Source of the DNA: CAYJKB01 sp964370625
GTDB taxonomy: Bacteria > Bacillota > Clostridia > Oscillospirales > Butyricicoccaceae
Assembly: GCA_964370625.1 (NCBI GenBank)
Contig: CAYJKB010000076.1
Coordinates: 1 to 5,457 of the forward strand
Direction: 5' to 3'
DNA length: 5,457 nucleotides
Both the position numbers and the translations under genes were made by a program. Below, in pieces: positions 1 to 5,266 of this stretch. Under the pieces are notes generated by a model. The model was given only the letters and a program-made list of their open reading frames with translations, was not told where the DNA came from and did not search any database. Within the stretch, counting starts at the first letter, position 1. The number at the start of each line of letters is the position of its first letter.

Positions 1-4
1 ATAA

Positions 5-79
5 GGCCCATTGGTCAAGCGGTTAAGACACCGCCCTTTCACGGCGGTAACGGGGGTTCGATTCCCCCATGGGTCACCA
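5..79 (+). tRNA. tRNA-Glu (anticodon UUC), first copy
   Basis: This is a complete cloverleaf. The acceptor stem GGCCCAT (5-11) pairs with ATGGGTC (69-75), followed by discriminator A76 and an encoded CCA (77-79). The anticodon stem CCGCC/GGCGG (31-35/43-47) encloses the loop CTTTCAC, giving anticodon TTC (38-40), which reads GAA and GAG. The T arm GGGGG/CCCCC holds the loop TTCGATT. It is the substrate of the GluRS encoded downstream in the window. It lies 4 bases before tRNA-Val and is repeated identically at 212-286. The promoter must lie upstream of the window. Confidence 0.97.
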
Positions 80-83
80 GCAT

Positions 84-159
84 GGGAGCATAGCTCAGCT
101 GGGAGAGCACCTGCCTTACAAGCAGGGGGTCACAGGTTCGAGCCCTGTTGTTCCCACCA
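84..159 (+). tRNA. tRNA-Val (anticodon UAC), first copy
   Basis: The acceptor stem GGGAGCA (84-90) pairs with TGTTCCC (149-155), with one G-U pair; A156 is the discriminator and CCA is encoded at 157-159. The anticodon stem CCTGC/GCAGG (110-114/122-126) holds the loop CTTACAA with anticodon TAC (117-119). The T arm ACAGG/CCTGT has the loop TTCGAGC. It is separated from the preceding tRNA-Glu by only four bases (GCAT), so the two must be processed from one transcript. It is duplicated at 291-366. Confidence 0.97.
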
Positions 160-192
160 ATACAATACCTATCTTTTTGATAGGTGTTGTAT
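160..192 (+). terminator. Spacer hairpin between the two tRNA pairs, weak or leaky terminator
   Basis: A 14-bp stem (160-173 with 179-192, one G-U pair) closes over the loop TTTTT directly after the first tRNA-Val. Only a short T run (CTTT, then A-rich) follows, so termination is probably inefficient. I see no promoter between this hairpin and the next tRNA-Glu at 212, so the second pair most likely depends on read-through. Its core, CTATCTTTTTGATAG, closely matches the strong terminator after the second pair (366-397). This suggests both came from the same duplicated unit. Confidence 0.55.
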
Positions 193-211
193 CTTTAAAA
201 AAACAAAATAA

Positions 212-286
212 GGCCCATTGGTCAAGCGGTTAAGACACCGCCCTTTCACGGCGGTAACGGGGGTTCGATTCCCCCATGGGTCACCA
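212..286 (+). tRNA. tRNA-Glu (anticodon UUC), second copy
   Basis: Base-for-base identical to the tRNA-Glu at 5-79, with the same acceptor stem, TTC anticodon (245-247) and encoded CCA (284-286). It belongs to the second unit of the tandem repeat. Small open reading frames that cross it on both strands are translations of tRNA sequence and are not genes. Confidence 0.97.
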
Positions 287-290
287 GCAT

Positions 291-366
291 GGGAGCATAG
301 CTCAGCTGGGAGAGCACCTGCCTTACAAGCAGGGGGTCACAGGTTCGAGCCCTGTTGTTCCCACCA
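291..366 (+). tRNA. tRNA-Val (anticodon UAC), second copy
   Basis: Identical to the tRNA-Val at 84-159, with anticodon TAC at 324-326 and CCA encoded at 364-366. It is followed with no spacer by a strong intrinsic terminator whose stem begins at the last A of the CCA, so it is the final gene of the tRNA array. Confidence 0.97.
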
Positions 367-397
367 AAACCACTATCTTTTTTGATAGTGGTTTTTT
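366..397 (+). terminator. Intrinsic terminator of the tRNA-Glu/Val array
   Basis: A perfect 12-bp stem, AAAACCACTATC (366-377) with GATAGTGGTTTT (384-395), has a T6 loop and ends in a T6 run (392-397). This is a textbook Rho-independent terminator ending the plus-strand tRNA transcript. Confidence 0.9.
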
Positions 398-553
398 CAT
401 GTCTCTTAGAATAATAAAGTGCTGCCTTAAAGAAAATATTTGTAAAGTTCAAATGCCATTAAACATTTTAAAGCAGAATAAGTGAAAGTTAACATATAAA
501 ACCGATAAAACTCCAAGTAGTACCACGCTATACTGAACATATCTTAAATTCTA
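398..553. other. Non-coding AT-rich stretch
   Basis: I see no gene here. The only open frame is the tail of a reading frame running out of the tRNA genes, with no ribosome binding site. No tRNA, riboswitch or clear repeat is visible. The stretch ends at the promoter for the hydrolase fragment. Confidence 0.6.
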
Positions 554-582
554 TTGCTTAAATATTTCTATTGATGTATAAT
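554..582 (+). promoter_or_regulatory. Sigma-A-type promoter upstream of the hydrolase fragment
   Basis: TTGCTT (554-559) and a consensus TATAAT (577-582) are separated by exactly 17 bases. The predicted start of transcription is near 589, about 20-30 bases before the hydrolase reading frame. This spacing would leave no room for the missing N-terminal coding region, so either the deletion lies between promoter and gene or a new promoter has arisen. The call rests on motif matching only. Confidence 0.6.
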
Positions 583-610
583 GTTGCTAGTGATAATTTA
601 TAAATATTAG

Positions 611-1165
611 GTGGAACTTTTGAAAAATGGAATTACACCTGAATCTTTGACAAAAATTTTAATAACACATCATGACCATGACCACATGGGTTCGCTCTAT
701 GATTTAAAGGAAAAATATCCTCATATTAAAATCATATCTAGTGAAATTGAAGCCGAATTCATTTCAGGAAAATTAAAATCATTAAGACTTGAACAAGCTT
801 TAGAAATGCAAAAAAATTTATCAGATGAACAAAAAGCCTATGGCGAACAATTTATATCAATGTTAAACCAAGTTAAATCAGTTACTACAGATTTAATTGT
901 AAAAGATGGAGATGTGTTAGATATATGTGGTGGGTTAGAAATCATAGCAACAAGTGGACATACAAAGGGGCATATTTCTTTCTATCTTCCTAAACACAAA
1001 ACAATTATTGCAGGAGATGCACTAGTATTGGAAAATAATAAACTAGTTATTGCAAATCCTCAGTTTGCATTTGATAAAGAAGCTGCGATTTCAGCTTTAG
1101 ATAAATTACTTTCACTTGATGCAAATCGTATTATATGCTATCATGGAGGAGTTTTTACTAAATAG
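611..1165 (+). pseudogene. Metallo-beta-lactamase-fold hydrolase, N- and C-terminally shortened
   Basis: The frame encodes 184 residues of a zinc-dependent MBL-fold hydrolase of unknown substrate. The motif THHDHDH (residues 19-25, an HxDxDH variant of HxHxDH), SGHTKGH (115-121), AGD (134-136) and CYHGG (176-180) supply all expected metal ligands in order. What is missing is the N-terminal part of the fold, roughly 50-60 residues including the usual strand with a DTG-like motif. The frame opens directly after a TAG stop (608-610), and upstream translation shows nothing MBL-like. The only starts are GTG at 611 or TTG at 620; the TTG has an SD-like AGGTGG (609-614) five bases before it. The C-terminus stops just after the last ligand motif. 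After the TAG stop the same frame reads RLLKII, which resembles the end of family members. A degenerate gene is my preferred reading, but a promoter and SD mean a short protein could still be made. Family assignment is firm; pseudogene status is inferred. Confidence 0.72.
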
Positions 1166-1193
1166 AGATTATTAAAAATAATACATAATAAAA

Positions 1194-1233
1194 GGGGGTG
1201 TCGCAAATGATGAAAATCATTTGCGACACCCCT
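1194..1233. repeat. Perfect 17-bp inverted repeat with GAAA loop
   Basis: GGGGTGTCGCAAATGAT (1195-1211) pairs without mismatch to 1216-1232 across the loop GAAA (1212-1215), a GNRA tetraloop; G1194 and T1233 can add a wobble pair. No T run follows on either strand, so it is not a classic intrinsic terminator. It is much more GC-rich than its surroundings and is flanked by TAAAA on both sides (1189-1193 and 1233-1237). From memory, GGGTGTCGCAAA-like ends resemble terminal repeats of some IS elements. It may be a palindromic repeat or a remnant of a small mobile element; a stabilising 3' hairpin is the alternative. Confidence 0.75.
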
Positions 1234-1262
1234 AAAACAAATCCTGATTTGTTTTAATTTTT
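1234..1262 (+). terminator. AT-rich hairpin with T tract, weak terminator
   Basis: AAAACAAAT (1234-1242) pairs perfectly with ATTTGTTTT (1247-1255) over a 4-base loop CCTG, followed by AATTTTT. It could terminate plus-strand transcripts, but the stem has only one G-C pair. It abuts the 17-bp inverted repeat directly. Confidence 0.45.
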
Positions 1263-1273
1263 CTGCAGAGGGT

Positions 1274-1304
1274 AAAAAGTCAGTTCATGTGAACTGACTT
1301 TTTT
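1274..1304. terminator. Bidirectional intrinsic terminator between convergent genes
   Basis: A 14-base arm, AAAAAGTCAGTTCA (1274-1287), is complementary to TGAACTGACTTTTT (1290-1303), with T6 at 1299-1304 on the plus strand and T5 on the minus strand. The symmetric A and T tracts let it act both ways. It can end plus-strand transcription from the hydrolase region and minus-strand transcription of the gltX-glnS-rid operon, whose last stop codon is about 130 bases away. No better minus-strand terminator lies closer. Confidence 0.8.
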
Positions 1305-1394
1305 GTGATTATAATAATTTTTTAGCATTGTTTATTAATTTTAGCTATTTGAAATTGAAATAAATGGCTTAATGTGACAGCCTCTTATTTCTTT

Positions 1395-1423
1395 GTGGGT
1401 AATAAAACTCGTTACCCATTTTT
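1395..1423 (+). terminator. Hairpin with T tract just beyond the rid stop codon
   Basis: TGGGTAA (1396-1402) pairs with TTACCCA (1412-1418) around a 9-base loop, followed by ATTTTT on the plus strand. Read in the plus direction it resembles an intrinsic terminator, lying 11-39 bases past the 3' end of the minus-strand rid gene. On the minus strand it has no T run and could only act as an mRNA 3' structure. Its plus direction would block transcripts entering the operon antisense. Confidence 0.45.
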
Positions 1424-1433
1424 CAATATAAAA

Positions 1434-1811
1434 TTATATTTCTGCGATTACTTCGATTTCAATGCTGATGCCAAGTGGAAGTTTTGCAACTTCTACACAA
1501 GAGCGAGCTGGGTGAACACCTTCTCCGAAATATCTGCCATAAATTTCATTAACTGTAGAGAAATCACCGATGTCTTGTAAGAAAACTGTTACTTTAACAA
1601 CTTTAGACATATCAGAGCCACCAGCTTCAACAACAGATTTTACATTTTCCAATACTTGAATAGTTTGAGCTGTGATATCTCCATCAATGATTGTTCCATC
1701 TGCTAATGATGGAATTTGACCTGATGTGTATAACATATTACCCACTTTTACAGCTTGTGAATAAGGTGCTACTGGTTTTGATACTTTTGGTGTGTAAACT
1801 ACTTGTTTCAT
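1434..1811 (-). CDS. RidA family (YjgF/YER057c/UK114) enamine/imine deaminase
   Basis: The 125-residue protein is the usual size for this family, which forms cytosolic trimers with active sites between subunits. Family members hydrolyse reactive 2-aminoacrylate and related enamines/imines made by PLP enzymes, protecting those enzymes from damage. Residues aligned by eye with E. coli RidA are Y17 in APYSQ, S30 in TSGQIP, R103 and C105 in PARSCVEVAKLP, and E118 in IEIEVIAEI. The arginine that binds the substrate carboxylate is therefore present, as expected of the RidA subfamily proper rather than the Arg-lacking Rid groups. The ATG at 1811 is preceded by AAGGAG (1820-1825) at a spacing of 8. 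It begins 25 bases after glnS ends and is the last gene of the gltX-glnS-rid operon. A role in synthetase function is not implied by sequence. Family is near certain; I leave the symbol blank because Rid subfamilies are easily mixed up. Confidence 0.93.
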   Translation of the reverse strand: MKQVVYTPKVSKPVAPYSQAVKVGNMLYTSGQIPSLADGTIIDGDITAQTIQVLENVKSVVEAGGSDMSKVVKVTVFLQDIGDFSTVNEIYGRYFGEGVHPARSCVEVAKLPLGISIEIEVIAEI

Positions 1812-1836
1812 TTTTTGTTCTCCTTAAATTTATATA

Positions 1837-3489
1837 TTATTTTAATGTTTTAGCGAAACTATCTTTTAAAGTAACAATTCGATTATAACGGTTATCATTT
1901 TCTTTCACAAAATAACCCATACGCACAAATTGCATACGTGTACCAACTTCAACATCATTAACTGATGGCTCTAAAACAGCAGAAATTTTTGTTAGCGAAT
2001 TTGGATTTAAGAAATCTTTATAGTCCATATCATCAGGTACATCAGAAGTGTTTTCTAGTGTAAATAGATTTTCATATAAATACACATCAGAAGCAACAGC
2101 ATGTTTTGCAGATACCCAGTGAATTGTACCTTTTACTTTTCGTCCATCAGCTGGCATACCGTTTGATGTTTCAATATCAGCAGTACAACGAATTTCAGTT
2201 ACATTTCCATCATCATCTGTAATAACTTCATTACATTTAATGATATATGAACCCATAAGACGAACTTCACCATCTGGTTTTAGACGTTGGAACTTAGGTG
2301 GTGGAATAATTGCAAAATCTTCACGTTCGATATAAAGCTCACGTGAGAATGGAACAGCTCTTTTCCCTTGTGTCGCATCTTGTGGATTATTTGAAATTTC
2401 AAAAGTTTCCTCTTTGTCCTCTGGGTAGTTTGTGATTACAACTCGAACAGGGTCTAAAACTGCAATTCTGCGAAGTGCTGTGTTATTAAGCTCTTCACGA
2501 ATACAATGTTCTAGCAGTCTAATATCAACTAAGCTTGTAGCTTTAGCTACACCAGCACGCATAACAAAATCAAGTATTGAAGATGGAGTATACCCTCTGC
2601 GACGTAAACCAGATAATGTTGGCATACGTGGGTCGTCCCAACCCTCTACAGCTTTTGTTTCAACAAGTTCACGCAAATAACGCTTGCTCATAACTGTGTT
2701 AGTTACATTAAGACGTGCAAATTCATATTGATTTGATGGATAAATCTCAACATTTTGGATTACCCAATCATAAAGAGGTCTATGGTTTTCAAATTCAATT
2801 GAACACAGTGAATGTGTAATTTTTTCTATAGCATCTTCGATAGAATGTGCAAAGTCATATAGAGGATAAATACACCATTTATCACCTTGACGATGATGAT
2901 GTGCATAAACAATACGATAAATTGCAGGGTCACGTAAATTCATATTAGGTGATGACATATCAATTTTCGCACGAAGCGTTCTTGTACCCTCTTCGAATTT
3001 ACCGTTTTTCATATCTTCAAAAAGTGATAAATTTTCTTCAACAGAACGGTTTCTATATGGGCTGTCAGTACCCACTTCTGTAAGTGTGCCACGATATTTT
3101 CGCATATCTTCAGCATTAAGGTCACAAACATAAGCTTTACCATCACGAATTAACTGCACAGCACATTCATAACAAGTGTCAAAATAGTCAGAACCGTAAA
3201 AAACACCACCAGAAGGTTCTTCGCCAATAAGCCATGTTAAATCTTCATAGATACTTTTTACATATTCATCATCTTCACGAACAGGGTTAGTATCATCATA
3301 ACGTAAGTTGAATTTACCACCATATTTTTTAGCAATGCTCCAGTTTATAAAAATAGCTTTTGCACTACCAATGTGAAGATAGCCATTAGGCTCTGGTGGG
3401 AAACGTGTGTGGATTTCATCTGCATGAACTAATCCACTTTCTATATCTTTATCTATAATTTCATGTATAAAGTTTGATGCGATTTCCAT
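1837..3489 (-). CDS. glnS: Glutaminyl-tRNA synthetase
   Basis: This class I enzyme of 550 residues attaches glutamine to tRNA-Gln using ATP in the cytoplasm. The Rossmann catalytic domain spans about residues 26-335. It has FPPEPNGYLHIGS (30-42, HIGH signature region), RYDDTNP (63-69), the insert with SPYRNRSVEENL (143-154), KWCIYPLYDFAHS (204-216) and VMSKR (266-270, KMSKS signature). The EGWDDPRMPTLSGLRRRGYT block (282-301) is typical of GlnRS and separates it from GluRS. The two C-terminal anticodon-binding beta-barrels follow (about 338-545), with DGRKVKGTIHWVSAKHA at 448-464. Length matches the single-domain family (E. coli about 554), so there is no YqeY fusion. The second His of HIGH is Ser (codon AGT). 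The ATG at 3489 has AGGAG (3499-3503) nine bases upstream. It starts 23 bases after gltX ends and lies 25 bases before rid. Many Bacillota lack GlnRS and make Gln-tRNA by transamidation, so its presence is informative. Confidence 0.97.
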   Translation of the reverse strand: MEIASNFIHEIIDKDIESGLVHADEIHTRFPPEPNGYLHIGSAKAIFINWSIAKKYGGKFNLRYDDTNPVREDDEYVKSIYEDLTWLIGEEPSGGVFYGSDYFDTCYECAVQLIRDGKAYVCDLNAEDMRKYRGTLTEVGTDSPYRNRSVEENLSLFEDMKNGKFEEGTRTLRAKIDMSSPNMNLRDPAIYRIVYAHHHRQGDKWCIYPLYDFAHSIEDAIEKITHSLCSIEFENHRPLYDWVIQNVEIYPSNQYEFARLNVTNTVMSKRYLRELVETKAVEGWDDPRMPTLSGLRRRGYTPSSILDFVMRAGVAKATSLVDIRLLEHCIREELNNTALRRIAVLDPVRVVITNYPEDKEETFEISNNPQDATQGKRAVPFSRELYIEREDFAIIPPPKFQRLKPDGEVRLMGSYIIKCNEVITDDDGNVTEIRCTADIETSNGMPADGRKVKGTIHWVSAKHAVASDVYLYENLFTLENTSDVPDDMDYKDFLNPNSLTKISAVLEPSVNDVEVGTRMQFVRMGYFVKENDNRYNRIVTLKDSFAKTLK

Positions 3490-3512
3490 TTTAAATTGCT
3501 CCTATCAAAAGT

Positions 3513-5165
3513 TTACTTAATCTCATTAATCGCACGATTAAGACGAGTTTTAACTATTTCTTCGCCTAAAATCTGCATACAATCATAAAGTTCAGGGCAG
3601 TTAGTACGTCCAGCCATAGCTACACGAATAACCATACTAATATCGCCAACATGACCTTTATAATCGTTTGGATTTTTCTTATAAAGCTTAGTTTCGCCAG
3701 CAAATCCATGTTTTACAGCTAAATCTTTCATTTTATTAAACCAATCTTCGTTGTTATCAGCTATGTTATAAATTTCAAGATAATCAGTTAAAATAGCGAT
3801 ACAATCTTCTTTTGAAACATTTTCTGGCATAGAAGTGTAATCTGGTGTAAATAAACTATCAAAGAAAAAGTCCATATAAGGTTTTACATCACTCCAAAGT
3901 GCAATGTCTTTACGAGGTTTTTTGCCACCACGACCAATAGCAAGAATACTGCAAGATTTTTCTTTGTCAGCTGTGAAAATATCATAAAATTCTTTGTCAT
4001 TATCACAAAGCCAATTTGCAATATGTGAATAAACTTCTTCAGCTGTCATACGAGAAATTAAGTTTCTGCTAACATCACGAAGTTTATCTATATCAAACAG
4101 CGAACCTGAAACAGACATTTTTTTCGGAGAGAATGGGAAATTTTTAATATCGCTATCAGGATTTGCAATTCTCCATTCTTCAAAGTTTGAATTTAACAGT
4201 GTCATTAAATATTCAATAACGGCAGGAACAGGATAACCTTCACCATAATAAAAATCAAGGGCAAGTTCAGGGTCTAAACGTTTTGAAAGCTTACGCTTAT
4301 TACCGTTTTCCATTTTCATAAGTTGAGCTGTATGAACATATTTTGGACGTTTGAAACCTAATGTGTCAAAAAGCTCAATATGAACAGGTAGAGTTGCAAG
4401 CCATTCTTCACCACGAACAACATGAGTTGTACGCATTAAATGGTCATCAACTGCATGAGCAAAGTGATAAGTTGGTAATCCATCTGATTTAAAGATTACA
4501 ATATCTTGGTCATTTTGAGTAAGTTCCATATTTCCCTTAACAAGGTCAGTATGCTTCACTTTGTTTTCGATGCTTCCCATAGATTTAAAACGAACAACAT
4601 AAGGTGTGCCAGCATCAATTTTAGCTTTAGCATCTTCTATAGATAAATCACGATATTTCGCATATTTACCATAATAACCAAAGTTTTCTTTGTTTTCTTC
4701 TTGAGTTTTTCTCATTTCAGCTAAATCATCTTCTGTGCAAAAACAAGGATATGCTCTGCCTTCGCTAATAAGTTTTTTTACATATACCTTATAAATATCA
4801 GCACGTAAACTTTGACGATAAGGCCCATAAGCACCATTATCACCATCAACTGTAGCACCTTCATCGAAGTTTAATCCAAAAGTATTAAAAGCTGAAATAA
4901 TTGTTTGCACACCGCCTTCAACTTCACGTTTTCTATCAGTATCTTCAATTCTAAGATAAAAAATCCCCTCGCTTTGATGTGCTAGTCGCTCGTCTGTAAT
5001 TGCAGAAAACAAGTTACCTAAATGCATAAAACCAGTAGGGCTAGGTGCGATACGAGTAACTTTAGCACCTTCAGGCAAGTTTCTAGGTGGGTAACGAAGT
5101 TCTAATTCATCAGGCGTAACTGTTACATCAGGGAATAAAAAATCAGCAAATTTAATGTTATCCAT
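3513..5165 (-). CDS. gltX: Glutamyl-tRNA synthetase, long clostridial type
   Basis: The enzyme charges tRNA-Glu with glutamate in the cytoplasm. It is class I: RIAPSPTGFMHLGN (residues 38-51) holds the HIGH-equivalent HLGN, YLRIEDTDRKRE (70-81) lines the active site, GLPTYHFAHAVDDHLMRTTH (229-248) and VVRGEEW (249-255) follow, and KLSKR (292-296) is the KMSKS loop. The C-terminal helical anticodon-binding region runs from about 350 to 550. At 550 residues it is longer than the common bacterial form of about 470-490, with extra N-terminal (about 35 residues before the Rossmann core) and C-terminal sequence. The zinc ligands of E. coli GluRS are only half kept: C141 and C143 exist, but the second pair is replaced near YYGKY (164-168). 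I chose ATG at 5165: GGGAG (5173-5177) lies seven bases before it, whereas the longer frame from TTG at 5189 would put that site inside the gene. It is the first gene of the operon with glnS and rid. Confidence 0.96.
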   Translation of the reverse strand: MDNIKFADFLFPDVTVTPDELELRYPPRNLPEGAKVTRIAPSPTGFMHLGNLFSAITDERLAHQSEGIFYLRIEDTDRKREVEGGVQTIISAFNTFGLNFDEGATVDGDNGAYGPYRQSLRADIYKVYVKKLISEGRAYPCFCTEDDLAEMRKTQEENKENFGYYGKYAKYRDLSIEDAKAKIDAGTPYVVRFKSMGSIENKVKHTDLVKGNMELTQNDQDIVIFKSDGLPTYHFAHAVDDHLMRTTHVVRGEEWLATLPVHIELFDTLGFKRPKYVHTAQLMKMENGNKRKLSKRLDPELALDFYYGEGYPVPAVIEYLMTLLNSNFEEWRIANPDSDIKNFPFSPKKMSVSGSLFDIDKLRDVSRNLISRMTAEEVYSHIANWLCDNDKEFYDIFTADKEKSCSILAIGRGGKKPRKDIALWSDVKPYMDFFFDSLFTPDYTSMPENVSKEDCIAILTDYLEIYNIADNNEDWFNKMKDLAVKHGFAGETKLYKKNPNDYKGHVGDISMVIRVAMAGRTNCPELYDCMQILGEEIVKTRLNRAINEIK

Positions 5166-5170
5166 ATTAG

Positions 5171-5177
5171 TTCTCCC
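5171..5177 (-). promoter_or_regulatory. Ribosome binding site that decides the gltX start
   Basis: On the minus strand GGGAGAA precedes ATG (5163-5165) by five bases, or seven measured from GGGAG. It argues against the upstream in-frame TTG at 5189, which would add eight residues and has no comparable site placed for it. Confidence 0.8.
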
Positions 5178-5198
5178 AAATTTAATCAATAATAATTA

Positions 5199-5227
5199 AT
5201 GATAACATAAATCGAAAATATTAGCAA
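5199..5227 (-). promoter_or_regulatory. Predicted promoter of the gltX-glnS-rid operon
   Basis: Reading the minus strand, TTGCTA (5222-5227) and TATCAT (5199-5204) are 17 bases apart, and the -10 is extended by TG one base upstream. Transcription should start near 5192, leaving a leader of only about 25-30 bases that contains the ribosome binding site. That is too short for a T-box riboswitch, and no terminator-like structure lies between this promoter and gltX. The 12 bases TATGTTATCATT also occur in the divergent tRNA-Pro promoter. Confidence 0.6.
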
Positions 5228-5266
5228 TATATATCAGATTATTTACAGAAAATCTAAATATATTTC

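Larger units (their letters stand above)
1..367 (+). repeat. Tandem 160-bp direct repeat carrying the tRNA-Glu/tRNA-Val pair
   Basis: Bases 1-160 and 208-367 are identical at a period of 207 bases. The repeat covers the four bases before tRNA-Glu, both tRNA genes, the 4-base linker and the base after CCA. Sequence identity ends right after the tRNA-Val CCA, but the hairpins that follow share the core CTATC-T(5-6)-GATAG, so the original unit probably included a terminator. The left limit may lie outside the window, and further copies upstream are possible. Confidence 0.93.

Noticed and set aside
11..211. Plus-strand open reading frame over the first tRNA pair
   Set aside because: It is a translation through tRNA-Glu and tRNA-Val and the spacer hairpin, with no ribosome binding site.
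420..475. Imperfect inverted similarity between CTGCCTTAAAG and TTTAAAGCAG
   Set aside because: It is short, mismatched and AT-rich with a long loop, so it is expected by chance here.
246..485. Open reading frames on both strands over the second tRNA pair, including phrases like SIAQLGEHLPYKQGVTGSSP and NNRARTCDPLLVRQ
   Set aside because: These are the well-known false proteins produced by translating tRNA genes in sense and antisense.
1374..1580. Plus-strand 68-codon frame overlapping the rid gene
   Set aside because: Most of it is antisense to the conserved rid coding sequence. It has no ribosome binding site and no recognisable domain.
1691..1888. Plus-strand hydrophobic 65-codon frame across the rid/glnS junction
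   Set aside because: Its hydrophobicity comes from being antisense to A/T-rich coding DNA. It overlaps two firmly assigned genes and lacks a start signal.
2432..2680. Plus-strand 82-codon frame inside glnS
   Set aside because: It is an antisense shadow of the conserved GlnRS catalytic and linker region.
5166..5189. Longer gltX product starting at TTG 5189
   Set aside because: The strong GGGAG ribosome binding site lies inside this extension and is ideally spaced for ATG 5165. The predicted transcript start near 5192 would also leave no leader for the TTG.
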